Counted from the first letter of the stretch, positions 27,105 through 35,263 are shown. The stretch: DNA of 64,000 bases from JBCBSZ01 sp039818945 (GCA_039818945.1 JBCBSZ010000013.1:1-64000), one strand, 5' to 3'. The notes: a model not told the origin generated them from the sequence alone. Translations and numbers: made by a program.

Positions 27105-27233
27105 TCAGGCGGTCGGTGCGTCCACGTCGACGTCGTCGACGGTCTCGGCGTCCTCCGGCTCGCGGAGCTCGTCGGGGATCTCCACCGCACGACGCGCCGT
27201 CTCCACGACCTCGACGACCTTGCCCAGCTCCAT
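27105..27233 (-). CDS. Small acidic protein (42 residues), co-transcribed with the Cys-rich membrane protein gene
   Basis: ATG 27233 is preceded by GGGAGG at 6-nt spacing, one of the best ribosome sites in the window. The frame runs 42 codons to TGA 27105-27107, and the next gene starts 5 nt later. The peptide begins with a short amphipathic helix (MELGKVVEVVETARRAVEI) and ends in an acidic tail (EPEDAETVDDVDVD). It has no cysteine, signal peptide or recognisable precursor core. It may be a small regulatory partner of the downstream membrane protein; that is inference from linkage only. Confidence 0.62.
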   Translation of the reverse strand: MELGKVVEVVETARRAVEIPDELREPEDAETVDDVDVDAPTA

Positions 27234-27321
27234 CGGAATCCTCCCGGCTCGCCCAGGAAGCAGTGTCGCGCCGATCCCGCCGACATGGCAGCCGGGGAGG
27301 AGGGAATGTCATGGTGACGCG

Positions 27322-28239
27322 GTGCCGACGCCGATCGTGATCGCCGAGGAACGGGTGGGGCCGGTCGTGCTCGTGCACGGCGGCGCGGGCGGTCGCGCCG
27401 AGGAGGCCGACGACCTGGCGGCGGGCTGCGCCCTCGCCGCGGCCCGTGGTGCGGCGGCGCTCCGGGCCGGGGCCGGCGCCCTGGAGGCGGCGATCGTCGC
27501 CGTCGAGGTCCTGGAGGACGATCCGCGCTACAACGCCGGCACCGGAGCGGCGCTCACCGAGGCGGGTGGCATCGAGCTCGACGCCTCGGTGATGGAGGGC
27601 ACGACGCTGCGAGCCGGCGGCGTGGCGGCGTTGGGTCCCTTCCGCCATCCGGTCCGGGCGGCGCTCGCCGTGCTCGACGACGACCGGCACGTCCTGATGA
27701 CCGGCGCGGGCGGGGAGGAGCTGGCGCTCGCCGCCGGCCTGCAGCGCTCCTCGCTGGCCGACATGCGGACGGCTCGGGCGATCCAGCGCCTGGAGTCGGT
27801 GACGACCGGCCGCTCACCCCGCCGCATCGAGGACGGCCTCGACACCGTCGGGGCCGTCGCCGTCGATCCCGACGGGCGCGTCGCCGCGGCGACCAGCACC
27901 GGCGGCATCGTCGGACAGCGACCGGGCCGGGTGGGCGACACCCCCGTCGTCGGTGCCGGCACCTACGCGGACGACCGAGGTGCGGCGTGCTCGGCCACCG
28001 GCACCGGCGAGGCCTTCCTGCGCGCCGGGACCGCCCGGGCGGTGGTCGACGCCTGCCGGCAGGGCCGTCCCGTCGCCGAGGCCGCCCGCGCCTCGCTGAC
28101 CGAGGTGGTCGAGCGCTTCGGCGGCACCGGCGGGCTCATCGTCGTCGACCCGACCGGACGGCTCGCTGCCGTGCGCTCCACCCCCGCCATGGCGTGGGCG
28201 TGGGACGACGGTGTCGATCGGCGGGCCCACGGCTGGTAG
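27322..28239 (+). CDS. Isoaspartyl peptidase / plant-type L-asparaginase (Ntn hydrolase)
   Basis: 305 residues with HGGAG near residue 19, YNAGTGAALTEAGGIELDASVMEG, the autocleavage site DTVGAVA with nucleophile Thr175, and GTGEAF. These are the marks of the plant-type asparaginase family, which self-cleaves into alpha and beta subunits and hydrolyses isoaspartyl dipeptides and asparagine. GTG 27322 is the only reasonable in-frame start; a GGAGGAGGG run lies 18 nt upstream, somewhat far. The alpha segment is shorter than usual but complete through the essential region. The TAG stop overlaps the putative -10 box of the MhuD gene. Confidence 0.87.
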   Translation: MPTPIVIAEERVGPVVLVHGGAGGRAEEADDLAAGCALAAARGAAALRAGAGALEAAIVAVEVLEDDPRYNAGTGAALTEAGGIELDASVMEGTTLRAGGVAALGPFRHPVRAALAVLDDDRHVLMTGAGGEELALAAGLQRSSLADMRTARAIQRLESVTTGRSPRRIEDGLDTVGAVAVDPDGRVAAATSTGGIVGQRPGRVGDTPVVGAGTYADDRGAACSATGTGEAFLRAGTARAVVDACRQGRPVAEAARASLTEVVERFGGTGGLIVVDPTGRLAAVRSTPAMAWAWDDGVDRRAHGW

Positions 28240-28242
28240 GAC
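28237..28242 (+). promoter_or_regulatory. Possible leaderless -10 box TAGGAC for the MhuD gene
   Basis: TAGGAC ends 7 nt before ATG 28250 and includes the TAG stop of the upstream gene. It lacks the final T of the consensus, so it is a weak candidate; readthrough from the peptidase gene is also possible. Confidence 0.3.
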
Positions 28243-28249
28243 AGCGGGC

Positions 28250-28594
28250 ATGTCCGTGGTCAAGATCAACGCGCTGGAGATCCCCGAGGGTCGGGGCGAC
28301 GAGCTCGTCGGGCGGTTCCTCCCCCGGCTGGAGGAGCTGTCGACGGTCGCCGGGTTCGAGGGCTTCGAGCTGCTCCGCCCGACCGGCGACACCGAGACCC
28401 GTTGGTTCGTCTACTCCCGTTGGGAGTCGGAGGAGGCGTACCAGGCGTGGCGCAGCGGCGACGTGTTCGCGCGCGGTCACGCCGGCCAGGGCGGCGGAGA
28501 GGGCGGCGAGCAGCAGCGCCCACAGCCGGTGGCGATGGGCTCGAGCCTCCTCGAGTTCGAGGTCGCCGCGGCCCGCGGCCCGGCCGAGGGGTGA
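28250..28594 (+). CDS. mhuD: MhuD/IsdG-type heme-degrading monooxygenase
   Basis: 114 residues. From memory the sequence lines up along its length with mycobacterial MhuD: VVKINALEIPEG at the start, GFEGFELLRP, VYSRWESEEAYQAWRSGD and the closing GSSLLEFEV. Residues that matter for heme degradation in MhuD are present: Asn7, Trp67 (for Trp66) and His77 (for the heme-ligand His75). The enzyme opens heme in the cytosol to release iron and a mycobilin or biliverdin-type product. The ATG at 28250 gives exact N-terminal alignment. A SnoaL-like gene follows by 7 nt, so the two are probably co-expressed. No heme transporter is nearby. Confidence 0.85.
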   Translation: MSVVKINALEIPEGRGDELVGRFLPRLEELSTVAGFEGFELLRPTGDTETRWFVYSRWESEEAYQAWRSGDVFARGHAGQGGGEGGEQQRPQPVAMGSSLLEFEVAAARGPAEG

Positions 28595-28601
28595 CGCCGC
28601 C

Positions 28602-29081
28602 GTGGCCGCCTCCGTCGTCGACCGACTCGACATCGCCGAGGTCAAGTACCGCTACGCGCTCGGCCTCGACACCCGCAACTGGGAGCTCTACCGGTCGATC
28701 TTCACCGACCGGGTCGACGTCGACTTCTCGTCCTACGACGGCGGTGAGCCGTCGACGATGGACGCCGACGACTGGGTCGGCCGGGCCAAGGTGCTCTTCA
28801 CGGGGTTGGACTCGTCCCACCACCAGATGACGAACCCGATGATCGAGGTCGACGTCGACGAGGCCGAGCTCACGATGTACCTCCAGGCCCAGCACCTCCT
28901 GGTCCATCCCGACGGTGATCCCCTGTTCACGATCGGCGGCTACTACCGCGACCGCCTCGTGCGCACCGACGAAGGGTGGCGACTCAGCGCCGTCCGCCTG
29001 GTGGTGCTCTGGACCGCCGGCAACCGGGACCTCATGCGCCGTGCCGCGGCGCTCGGCCGCGAGCGCCTCGTCGAGCTCTAG
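28602..29081 (+). CDS. SnoaL-like / NTF2-fold protein
   Basis: 159 residues with an NTF2-like cone fold of the SnoaL_4 type: VVDRLDIAEVKYRYALGLDTRNWELYRSIFTDRVDVDFSSY at the N-terminus, SSHHQMTNPMIEVDVDEA in the centre and a final DEGWRLSAVRLVVLWTAGN strand pair. Members include scytalone dehydratase-like and ring-hydroxylating dioxygenase beta-like proteins; many have no known substrate. GTG 28602 is 7 nt after the MhuD stop, which hints at a link with heme catabolites, though this is inference. The stop shares CTAG 29078-29081 with the gluQ gene. Confidence 0.8.
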   Translation: MAASVVDRLDIAEVKYRYALGLDTRNWELYRSIFTDRVDVDFSSYDGGEPSTMDADDWVGRAKVLFTGLDSSHHQMTNPMIEVDVDEAELTMYLQAQHLLVHPDGDPLFTIGGYYRDRLVRTDEGWRLSAVRLVVLWTAGNRDLMRRAAALGRERLVEL

Positions 29082-29995
29082 CCCGCCAAGGAGGCCGGGT
29101 CGACGATCCACGGTGCGGTCGGGATCGCCGACGGATCGAAGCGCCCCAACAGCTCGGCCGCGCTCGGCCGCTCGCCGGGGACCGCGAGGCCGAGGCTCTC
29201 GCCGATGACGCCCAGCACGTGCTCGGCTGCGAGGCCGAGGGCGCCGAGGTCGGTGAGGGTCACGGCGCCGTCGCGCTTCGCGAGGCGCTGGCCGCCCGGA
29301 CCGAGGGCCAGTGGGACGTGGGCGTAGCCGGGCGGGTCGAAGCCGAGCAGCTCGGCGATGAGCACCTGGCTGGGCGTGGAGGGTGCGAGGTCGTCGGCCC
29401 GCACGACCTCCTCGACGCCCTGGTCGTGGTCGTCGACGACGACCGCCAGCTGGTAGGCCGGCGTCCCGTCGCCACGCCGCACCACGACATCGGGCACGAC
29501 CCCCTCGATCGGGCCGAGCACCCGGTCGACGAACCCCCGCCGGCGGCCGCCGCCGAGGAGCCGCAGGGCAGGTCGCCGTCCGGCCGCTTCGCGCTCGGCC
29601 CGTCCGGCGGCGTCGAGGTCGCGGCACGTCCCGGGGTAGGCGCCGTCGGGCAGATCTCCGTGCGGAGCGCGGGCCGCCTCGCGGATCTCGCGTCGGGTGC
29701 AGTAGCAGGGGTAGACGGCGTCGGCCTCGACGAGTCGTTCGAGCGCGGCGTCGTGGAGGTGGCGGCGTTCGCTCTGTCGCACCGGCTCGCCGTCCCAGTC
29801 GAGGCCGAGGCCGCGCAGGTCGGCGATCTGGCCCTCCTCGTGCTCGGGCCGCGACGCCCCGGCGTCGAGGTCCTCGAAGCGGAGCAGGAAGCGCCCGCCG
29901 GCCGAGCGGGCGAACATCCAGGCCAGCAGCGCCGTGCGGAGGTTCCCGAGGTGGAGCTCGCCGGTGGGGCTGGGGGCGAATCGGCCGTCGGCCAT
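29078..29995 (-). CDS. gluQ: tRNA glutamyl-Q(34) synthetase (GluQ-RS)
   Basis: 305 residues, the length of GluQ-RS, which lacks the anticodon-binding half of glutamyl-tRNA synthetase. It has FAPSPTGELHLGNLRTALLAW (HIGH region as HLGN), LLRFEDLD, a zinc cluster CYCTRREI...GTCR and LAKRDGA in place of KMSKS. It activates glutamate and attaches it to queuosine at position 34 of tRNA-Asp. ATG 29995 lies 7 nt after TACGAT, so it is probably leaderless. No queuosine synthesis gene is nearby; actinobacteria often use the enzyme without clear Q-synthesis clusters. Confidence 0.92.
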   Translation of the reverse strand: MADGRFAPSPTGELHLGNLRTALLAWMFARSAGGRFLLRFEDLDAGASRPEHEEGQIADLRGLGLDWDGEPVRQSERRHLHDAALERLVEADAVYPCYCTRREIREAARAPHGDLPDGAYPGTCRDLDAAGRAEREAAGRRPALRLLGGGRRRGFVDRVLGPIEGVVPDVVVRRGDGTPAYQLAVVVDDHDQGVEEVVRADDLAPSTPSQVLIAELLGFDPPGYAHVPLALGPGGQRLAKRDGAVTLTDLGALGLAAEHVLGVIGESLGLAVPGERPSAAELLGRFDPSAIPTAPWIVDPASLAG

Positions 29996-30002
29996 CGAGC
30001 CG

Positions 30003-30008
30003 ATCGTA
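30003..30008 (-). promoter_or_regulatory. Leaderless -10 box TACGAT for gluQ
   Basis: TACGAT on the reverse strand ends 7 nt before ATG 29995, matching the spacing seen at other leaderless genes in the window. Confidence 0.55.
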
Positions 30009-30058
30009 GCGATGCGGGTTTGCCTCACGTCCGCCGCCCGGGCGCCGATGGTGAGTGC

Positions 30059-31114
30059 ATGACGGTGTCGGCCATCGCCAGCGCGGCCTTCGTCCCGCTC
30101 GGCGCGCCCCCGCGCCCACCCGACCAGCAGGCCGGCGACGGCCGCAGCGAGGACGTCACCGGTGCTCGCACGACCGAGTCCGACGGTGCACGGCGGGTCG
30201 TGCTGTCCCGATCCGCCGAGGCCGACCCGCACCGCGAGCGCGACGAGCCACGCCGAGGTGCCGAGGAGGGTCACACCGCCGGCTCGTTGGGCGACGGCCG
30301 CCGCGGCCCGAACGGCGCCGCCGCCGAGGCCACGATCGGCGCCGAACCCACCTCGGAGGCTCCCGGCCGAGCCGGCGAGACCGGCGACGACGAGTCGGGC
30401 GGTGGGGTGGAGCAGCTGACCGAGGAGGAGCAGCGGGTCGTCCGGGAGATGAAGGCCCGCGACGCCGAGGTCCGCGCCCACGAGATGGCGCACGTCGCCG
30501 CCGGCGGCGCCCACGTGACCGGTGGCCCGTCGTACTCCTACCAGCAGGGTCCCGACGGCAAGCGGTACGCGGTGGGCGGCGAGGTCGGGATCGACACGTC
30601 ACCGGAGGAGGACCCTCAGGCGACGATCGCCAAGATGGCCCAGGTCCGGGCGGCGGCGATGGCGCCGGCGGAGCCGTCCGGTGCCGACCGGGCCGTGGCC
30701 GCCGCGGCGGCCGCCACCGCCGCCCAGGCCCGGGCCGAGCTGATGGAGCAGCGCAGCGAGGACGCCGAGGAGGCCCGCGGCGAGCGGACCGAGGAGTCGG
30801 GCGTCGGTGAGCCGGTCGGCGTCGAACCCGCCGCCGGGGCCGAAGCGGGAGCTGCCGGGGACGAGGTCGCCGAGGGCGAGGCCGCCGGGGCCGAGGCGGT
30901 CGCCTCGGCCGGTGGGTCGACCGATGTCGAGGCCGGTCCGTTCGCCGGCGGCGATCGGGCCGACCCCGGCTCGCACCACCACGCTGAGGACGACCGAGCG
31001 GGCTCGCCCTCGCACCACCACGCGGGCGGCGGCGCGTGCCCCGAGTGCGTCGGCGCTCGCTACGGCGCCGCCGGTGCGGTCGCTCCGGCCGCCAGCGTCG
31101 TGGCTGCGGCCTGA
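30059..31114 (+). CDS. SprA-related putative zinc metalloprotease
   Basis: 351 residues. The central part (about 118-205) is the SprA-related domain: LTEEEQRVVREMKARDAEVRAHEMAHVAAGG with the HExxH motif at 141-145, then GPSYSYQQGPDGKRYAVGGEVGID. The flanks are low-complexity: a Pro/Gly/charged N-terminus, and an Ala/Glu/Gly-rich C-terminus that contains two His clusters (GSHHH and PSHHH) and ends CPEC. The HExxH suggests zinc-dependent proteolysis, but no substrate is known for the family. No signal peptide is visible, so it is cytosolic or secreted by another route. Codon composition matches neighbours. Confidence 0.78.
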   Translation: MTVSAIASAAFVPLGAPPRPPDQQAGDGRSEDVTGARTTESDGARRVVLSRSAEADPHRERDEPRRGAEEGHTAGSLGDGRRGPNGAAAEATIGAEPTSEAPGRAGETGDDESGGGVEQLTEEEQRVVREMKARDAEVRAHEMAHVAAGGAHVTGGPSYSYQQGPDGKRYAVGGEVGIDTSPEEDPQATIAKMAQVRAAAMAPAEPSGADRAVAAAAAATAAQARAELMEQRSEDAEEARGERTEESGVGEPVGVEPAAGAEAGAAGDEVAEGEAAGAEAVASAGGSTDVEAGPFAGGDRADPGSHHHAEDDRAGSPSHHHAGGGACPECVGARYGAAGAVAPAASVVAAA

Positions 31115-31162
31115 CGACGGACCGGGCCGCACGACGATCGGTGGGTGCGCTTCACTTGACCC

Positions 31163-32053
31163 GTGCCCGCCTCCGAGATGCCCGCCGCCGAGGTCGTCAT
31201 CGACGTCGACCTCGTACGTCGGCTGCTGCGGAGCCAGCACCCCGACCTCGCCGACCTGCCGATCGTCGAGCTGACCAACGGCTGGGACAACGCGATCTAT
31301 CGCCTCGGCGACGAGCTGACGGTGCGGTTGCCCCGGCGATCCCTCGCCGCCGACCTGGTCCGCAACGAGCAGCGATGGCTGCCGATGCTGGCCGACCGGC
31401 TCCCGCTCCCCATCCCGGCACCGGTCCGGGCCGGTGAGCCCGAGGGCGACTACCCGTGGGCGTGGAGCGTGTGCCCGTGGTTCGCCGGAGACGTCGCCGG
31501 AGCGAGCCCTCCCCGCGATCTCCGGTCGGCCGCGGCCGTGCTCGGCGGGTTCCTGGCCGCCCTGCACCGACCGGCCCCCGAGGAGGCGCCGGACAACCGG
31601 TTCCGGGGTGGCCCGCTCGACGAGCGCGACGAGAGCACCCTCGACCGCATCGCCGGCATCGCCGACCTGGTCGACGTCGACGTGGTCCGATCGGTGTGGC
31701 GAGCCCACGTCGGGCTGCCCCCGTGGACCGGTGAGCCCCGCTGGCTCCACGGCGACCTGCACCCGGCCAACCTCGTGGTCCGAGACGGCGAGCTCGCCGC
31801 CGTCATCGACTTCGGCGACCTGACCTCGGGCGACCCGGCGACCGACCTCGCCGTCGCCTGGATGCTCTTCGCGTCCGGTGCACGCACCGTCCTCCGGGCG
31901 GCGGCGGGCGAGGTCGACGATGCGACGTGGGCCCGGGCCCGGGGGTGGGCGCTGTCGTTCGCCGTCATCTACGTGGCGTTCTCCGCCGACCATCCCGTGC
32001 TCGCCGCGGTCGGCCGGCGCACGCTCGACGAGGTCATCGCCGACGCGTCCTGA
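31163..32053 (+). CDS. Aminoglycoside phosphotransferase (APH)-fold kinase
   Basis: 296 residues with the APH fold: an N-lobe (VELTNGWDNAIYRLGDELTVRLPRR), catalytic loop WLHGDLHPANLVV and metal-binding IDFGDLTSGDPATDLA. The family phosphorylates small molecules, including aminoglycosides, macrolides and sugars; sequence alone does not tell which. Resistance should not be assumed. GTG 31163 is the natural start. It is flanked by the SprA-like gene and a PilZ gene, neither of which suggests a substrate. Confidence 0.82.
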   Translation: MPASEMPAAEVVIDVDLVRRLLRSQHPDLADLPIVELTNGWDNAIYRLGDELTVRLPRRSLAADLVRNEQRWLPMLADRLPLPIPAPVRAGEPEGDYPWAWSVCPWFAGDVAGASPPRDLRSAAAVLGGFLAALHRPAPEEAPDNRFRGGPLDERDESTLDRIAGIADLVDVDVVRSVWRAHVGLPPWTGEPRWLHGDLHPANLVVRDGELAAVIDFGDLTSGDPATDLAVAWMLFASGARTVLRAAAGEVDDATWARARGWALSFAVIYVAFSADHPVLAAVGRRTLDEVIADAS

Positions 32054-32108
32054 TCGCCGCCGAACGCGCAGAGCGTGCATCGCTGCCCACGGGGGGTGTC
32101 GAACGACG

Positions 32109-32114
32109 TACCCT
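32109..32114 (+). promoter_or_regulatory. Leaderless -10 box TACCCT for the PilZ gene
   Basis: TACCCT ends 7 nt before GTG 32122. The same hexamer and spacing recur at 48391-48396, and with 6-nt spacing at 53149-53154. Confidence 0.6.
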
Positions 32115-32121
32115 CTCCGGC

Positions 32122-32718
32122 GTGGAGGAGGATCGTCGGGGGCTCCCGGGTCTGGTCGATCGCAACGCGGTCGTCGTCGTCGACGATCGCGGCGCGCCGC
32201 ACGAGGGCATGATCCACCGCTGGGGCAGCGCCTTCGTCGAGATCGACCTCGACGAGTACCTCCGGGGCGACTTCGTCGCCGGCAGCCACGTCCAGCTCCG
32301 CGGCAGTGGCGTCGGCAGCGAACGGACCGGGCGGATCGTGCGCAGCGGTCGCCGGCTGGTCGTCCAGCTCGCCAACGCCCGCGAGCGCCGGGCCCACAAG
32401 CGGGTGCCGTTCCACCGCCCGATCCGCTGGCGTCTGGTCGGCGAGGACGAGTGGCGCTGGGGTCGCAGCGAGGACCTCTCGGGTGCCGGCATCCGGCTCC
32501 TGCTCGACGAGGCGCCGCCGCGCGGCTCGCGCATCGAGCTCCGGCTCGAGACCGGGCCCGACGACCAGATCAGCGTCGAGGGCGTGACGCTCGGGGCCGT
32601 GCAGGTCGGCCGGTGGCAGCGCACCCGCATCCGCTTCGGCGAGGCACCCCACCCGCCCCTCGCCGCGGTGGTCGACCGCCTCGCCCGGACCGGCGACGAG
32701 GACGGCGGCTCCGCCTAG
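32122..32718 (+). CDS. PilZ-domain cyclic-di-GMP-binding protein
   Basis: 198 residues. The PilZ domain occupies about residues 88-195, with the c-di-GMP motif RRAHKR at 89-94 and DLSGAG at 118-123 (D/N-x-S-x-x-G class). The N-terminal 85 residues resemble a YcgR-N-like beta-barrel (MIHRWGSAFVEIDLDEYLRGDFVAGSHVQLR). YcgR-type proteins couple c-di-GMP levels to motility or envelope synthesis. GTG 32122 is chosen because of the TACCCT leaderless promoter 7 nt upstream. No cyclase or flagellar gene is in the window. The stop shares CTAG 32715-32718 with the next, convergent gene. Confidence 0.83.
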   Translation: MEEDRRGLPGLVDRNAVVVVDDRGAPHEGMIHRWGSAFVEIDLDEYLRGDFVAGSHVQLRGSGVGSERTGRIVRSGRRLVVQLANARERRAHKRVPFHRPIRWRLVGEDEWRWGRSEDLSGAGIRLLLDEAPPRGSRIELRLETGPDDQISVEGVTLGAVQVGRWQRTRIRFGEAPHPPLAAVVDRLARTGDEDGGSA

Positions 32719-33881
32719 AGCTCGTCGAGCGCTCGGCGGAGGTCGTCGACCAGGTCGGCGGTGGTCTCGATGCCCACGCTGAGCCGGACGAGGTCGTCGG
32801 GCACCTCCAGCGGTGAGCCCGCCGCGCTGGCGTGCGTCATCGCCCCTGGGTGCTCGATCAACGACTCGACGGCGCCCAGCGACTCGGCGAGCGTGAAGAC
32901 CTCGGTCCCCGCCGACACCCGCAGCGCGGCGTCGCGCCCGCCCGCGAGCCGGAACGACACCATGCCGCCGAAGTCGCGCATCTGGCGGGAGGCGGCATCG
33001 TGGCCGGGGTGGTCGGGCAGCCCGGGCCACAGCGTGGAGGTGACGGCCGGGTGCGCCTCCAGCAGCTCGACGATCGCCGCCGCGTTCGTGCAGTGGCGCT
33101 CCATCCGCACGTCGAGGGTCTTGAGCCCGCGGAGCACGAGGTAGCAGTCGAAGGGCGCCGGCACCGCGCCCACCGCGTTCTGGAGGTAGCCGATCCGCTC
33201 GGCGAGGGCGTGGTCGCGCAGGGCGACGAAGCCGCCGACGACGTCGGAGTGTCCGCCGAGGTACTTCGTCGCCGAGTGCACGACCGCATCGGCGCCGAGG
33301 GTGAGCGGGCGTTGCAGCGCCGGGGTGGCGAACGTGTTGTCGACGACGCAGCGGGCGTCGTGCTCGTGGGCGATCGACGCCACGGCCTCGATGTCGACGA
33401 CGGTCAGCAGCGGGTTGGTCGGCGTCTCGAGCCAGATCATCCTCGTCTCGGGCCGGCACGCCGCCGCCAGCGCATCGAGGTCCGTGAGATCGACGGCCGA
33501 CCACTCGATCCCCATCGGTGCGATCACCTGCGAGATCAGCCGGTAGGTGCCGCCGTACGCGTCGTTGCCGAGGATCAGGTGGTCGCCGGCGGAGAGCGTG
33601 CGGAGGATGGCGTCCTCGGCGGCGAGGCCCGACGCGAAGGCGAACCCGTGGTCGGCCTCCTCCAGCGAGGCGACGCAGGCCTCGAGCGCGGCCCGGGTCG
33701 GGTTGCCCGACCGGGAGTACTCGAATCCGCGGTGCTCGCCGACCGCCGTCTGGGCATAGGTCGTGGCCAGGCTGATCGGGGTCACCACCGCGCCCGTCGA
33801 GGGGTCGTGGGGCTGCCCGGCGCGGATCGCCCTGGTCGCGAACCCGAACTCGGCCGGATCGCGGAACCGGTCGTCAGTCAT
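32715..33881 (-). CDS. Cystathionine gamma-lyase / gamma-synthase (Cys/Met PLP enzyme)
   Basis: 388 residues of the Cys/Met metabolism PLP family: TTYAQ and FEYSRSGNPTRAALE, ASGLAAEDAI, WLETPTNPLL, Asp181 in VVDNTFATP and the PLP lysine Lys206 in HSATKYLGGHSD. The family makes or splits cystathionine in the cytosol. It starts inside the end of the cystathionine beta-synthase gene (overlap 8 nt), so the pair very likely turns homocysteine plus serine into cysteine by reverse transsulfuration, which favours the lyase role. Gamma-synthase activity cannot be excluded, as many enzymes do both. Confidence 0.9.
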   Translation of the reverse strand: MTDDRFRDPAEFGFATRAIRAGQPHDPSTGAVVTPISLATTYAQTAVGEHRGFEYSRSGNPTRAALEACVASLEEADHGFAFASGLAAEDAILRTLSAGDHLILGNDAYGGTYRLISQVIAPMGIEWSAVDLTDLDALAAACRPETRMIWLETPTNPLLTVVDIEAVASIAHEHDARCVVDNTFATPALQRPLTLGADAVVHSATKYLGGHSDVVGGFVALRDHALAERIGYLQNAVGAVPAPFDCYLVLRGLKTLDVRMERHCTNAAAIVELLEAHPAVTSTLWPGLPDHPGHDAASRQMRDFGGMVSFRLAGGRDAALRVSAGTEVFTLAESLGAVESLIEHPGAMTHASAAGSPLEVPDDLVRLSVGIETTADLVDDLRRALDEL

Positions 33882-35250
33882 CGGCGGGACCGTCCGGCGA
33901 CAGGAAGGACAGGACGTCGGTGCGCGAGACGACGGTGCGGGGCCGGCCGCCGTCGAGGACGAGCACGGCCGCGGCGTTCTCGAGCAGGTCGACGGCGTGC
34001 TGCACGTGCTCGCCGATGCCGATCGTCGGCAGGCCGGGGCCCATCAGCGCCTCGACCGGCTGGTCGAGGAGGTCGCCGTCGCCGAAGGCCCGCTCCATGA
34101 GGCGCAGCTCGGTGACCGAGCCCATGACCTCGGCGGCGGCGATCGGCATCTCACCCTTGGCCACCGGCAGCTGCGACACCCCGTGCTTGCGCATCGTGGT
34201 GATCGCGACCCGGGCGCTGGTGTCGGGGGAGACGTAGACCAGCGGCAGGGCCTCGTCGCCCTTGGCCTCGATCAGGTCGGCGACCGTCGGGCCCTCGTGG
34301 TGGAGGAACCCGAAGTTGGTCATCCACTCGTCGCTGAACACCTTCGAGAGGTAGCCGCGGCCCGAGTCGGGCAGCAGGACGACCACCAGATCGTCGGGGC
34401 GGGCCTCCCGGGCCACCTGCAGGGCGGCGTGCACGGCCGTGCCGCAGGAGCCGCCGATGAACAGGCCCTCCTGCTCGGTCACCCGGCGGGCCGTCATGAA
34501 CGAGTCGTAGTCGCTCACCGCGATGGTCCGGTCGACGAGATCGGGCGAGTACGTGGACGGCCAGAAGTCCTCGCCGACCCCCTCGACCAGATACGGCCGC
34601 CCGGAGCCTCCCGAGTACACCGAACCCTCCGGGTCGGCGGCGACGATCTGGACGTCCGGGTTCTGCTCCTTGAGGTACCTGGCGACGCCGCTGATGGTGC
34701 CACCGGTGCCCGCCCCGGCGACGAAGTGGGTGATCGTCCCGTCGGTCTGGTCCCAGATCTCCGGGCCGGTGGACGCGTAGTGGGCGGCCGGGTTGGCCTG
34801 GTTGTCGTACTGGTTGGGGCGGAACGCGCCCGGGGTCTCCTTCACCAGGCGCTCGGCGGTGGAGTAGTACGACTGCGGGTCCTCGGGGGCGACGGCCACC
34901 GGGCACACGATGACCTCGGAGCCGTAGGCCCGCAGGAGGTCGACCTTCTCGTCGCTGACCTTGTCGGTCATGACGAAGATGCACCGGTAGCCCCGCTGGG
35001 CGGCGACGATGGCCAGCCCGACCCCGGTGTTGCCGGAGGTGGGCTCGATGATCGTGCCGCCGGGCTTCAGGAGCCCGGCGCGCTCCGCGGCGTCGATCAT
35101 GTGGACCGAGGGCCGGTCCTTCACGCTCCCGCCGGGGTTGGTCGCCTCGACCTTGGCGACCACGGGACACTCGATCCCCTCGGTGACCTGGCGGAGGCGG
35201 ACCATCGGGGTGTTGCCGATCAGGTCCAGTACGGAGTCTCTGATGTCCAC
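33874..35250 (-). CDS. cbs: Cystathionine beta-synthase
   Basis: 458 residues. The PLP fold-type II core holds IGNTPMVRL, the lysine motif NPGGSVKDRP with Lys44, EPTSGNTGVGLA and GAGTGGTISGVARYL. A pair of CBS domains follows from about residue 330 (YVSPDTSARVAITTMRKHGVSQLPV and the second repeat ending TVVSRTDVLSFL). It condenses serine or O-acetylserine with homocysteine; the CBS pair usually binds an adenosyl regulator. GTG 35250 lies 7 nt after TAGTCT and is probably leaderless. It forms an operon with the cystathionine lyase gene. Confidence 0.93.
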   Translation of the reverse strand: MDIRDSVLDLIGNTPMVRLRQVTEGIECPVVAKVEATNPGGSVKDRPSVHMIDAAERAGLLKPGGTIIEPTSGNTGVGLAIVAAQRGYRCIFVMTDKVSDEKVDLLRAYGSEVIVCPVAVAPEDPQSYYSTAERLVKETPGAFRPNQYDNQANPAAHYASTGPEIWDQTDGTITHFVAGAGTGGTISGVARYLKEQNPDVQIVAADPEGSVYSGGSGRPYLVEGVGEDFWPSTYSPDLVDRTIAVSDYDSFMTARRVTEQEGLFIGGSCGTAVHAALQVAREARPDDLVVVLLPDSGRGYLSKVFSDEWMTNFGFLHHEGPTVADLIEAKGDEALPLVYVSPDTSARVAITTMRKHGVSQLPVAKGEMPIAAAEVMGSVTELRLMERAFGDGDLLDQPVEALMGPGLPTIGIGEHVQHAVDLLENAAAVLVLDGGRPRTVVSRTDVLSFLSPDGPADD

Positions 35251-35257
35251 GGCGTCC

Positions 35258-35263
35258 AGACTA
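35258..35263 (-). promoter_or_regulatory. Leaderless -10 box TAGTCT for cbs
   Basis: TAGTCT on the reverse strand ends 7 nt before GTG 35250. Confidence 0.55.

Noticed and set aside
31163..32053. Aminoglycoside resistance kinase
   Set aside because: The APH fold is shared by many metabolic kinases and nothing in the context supports drug resistance.
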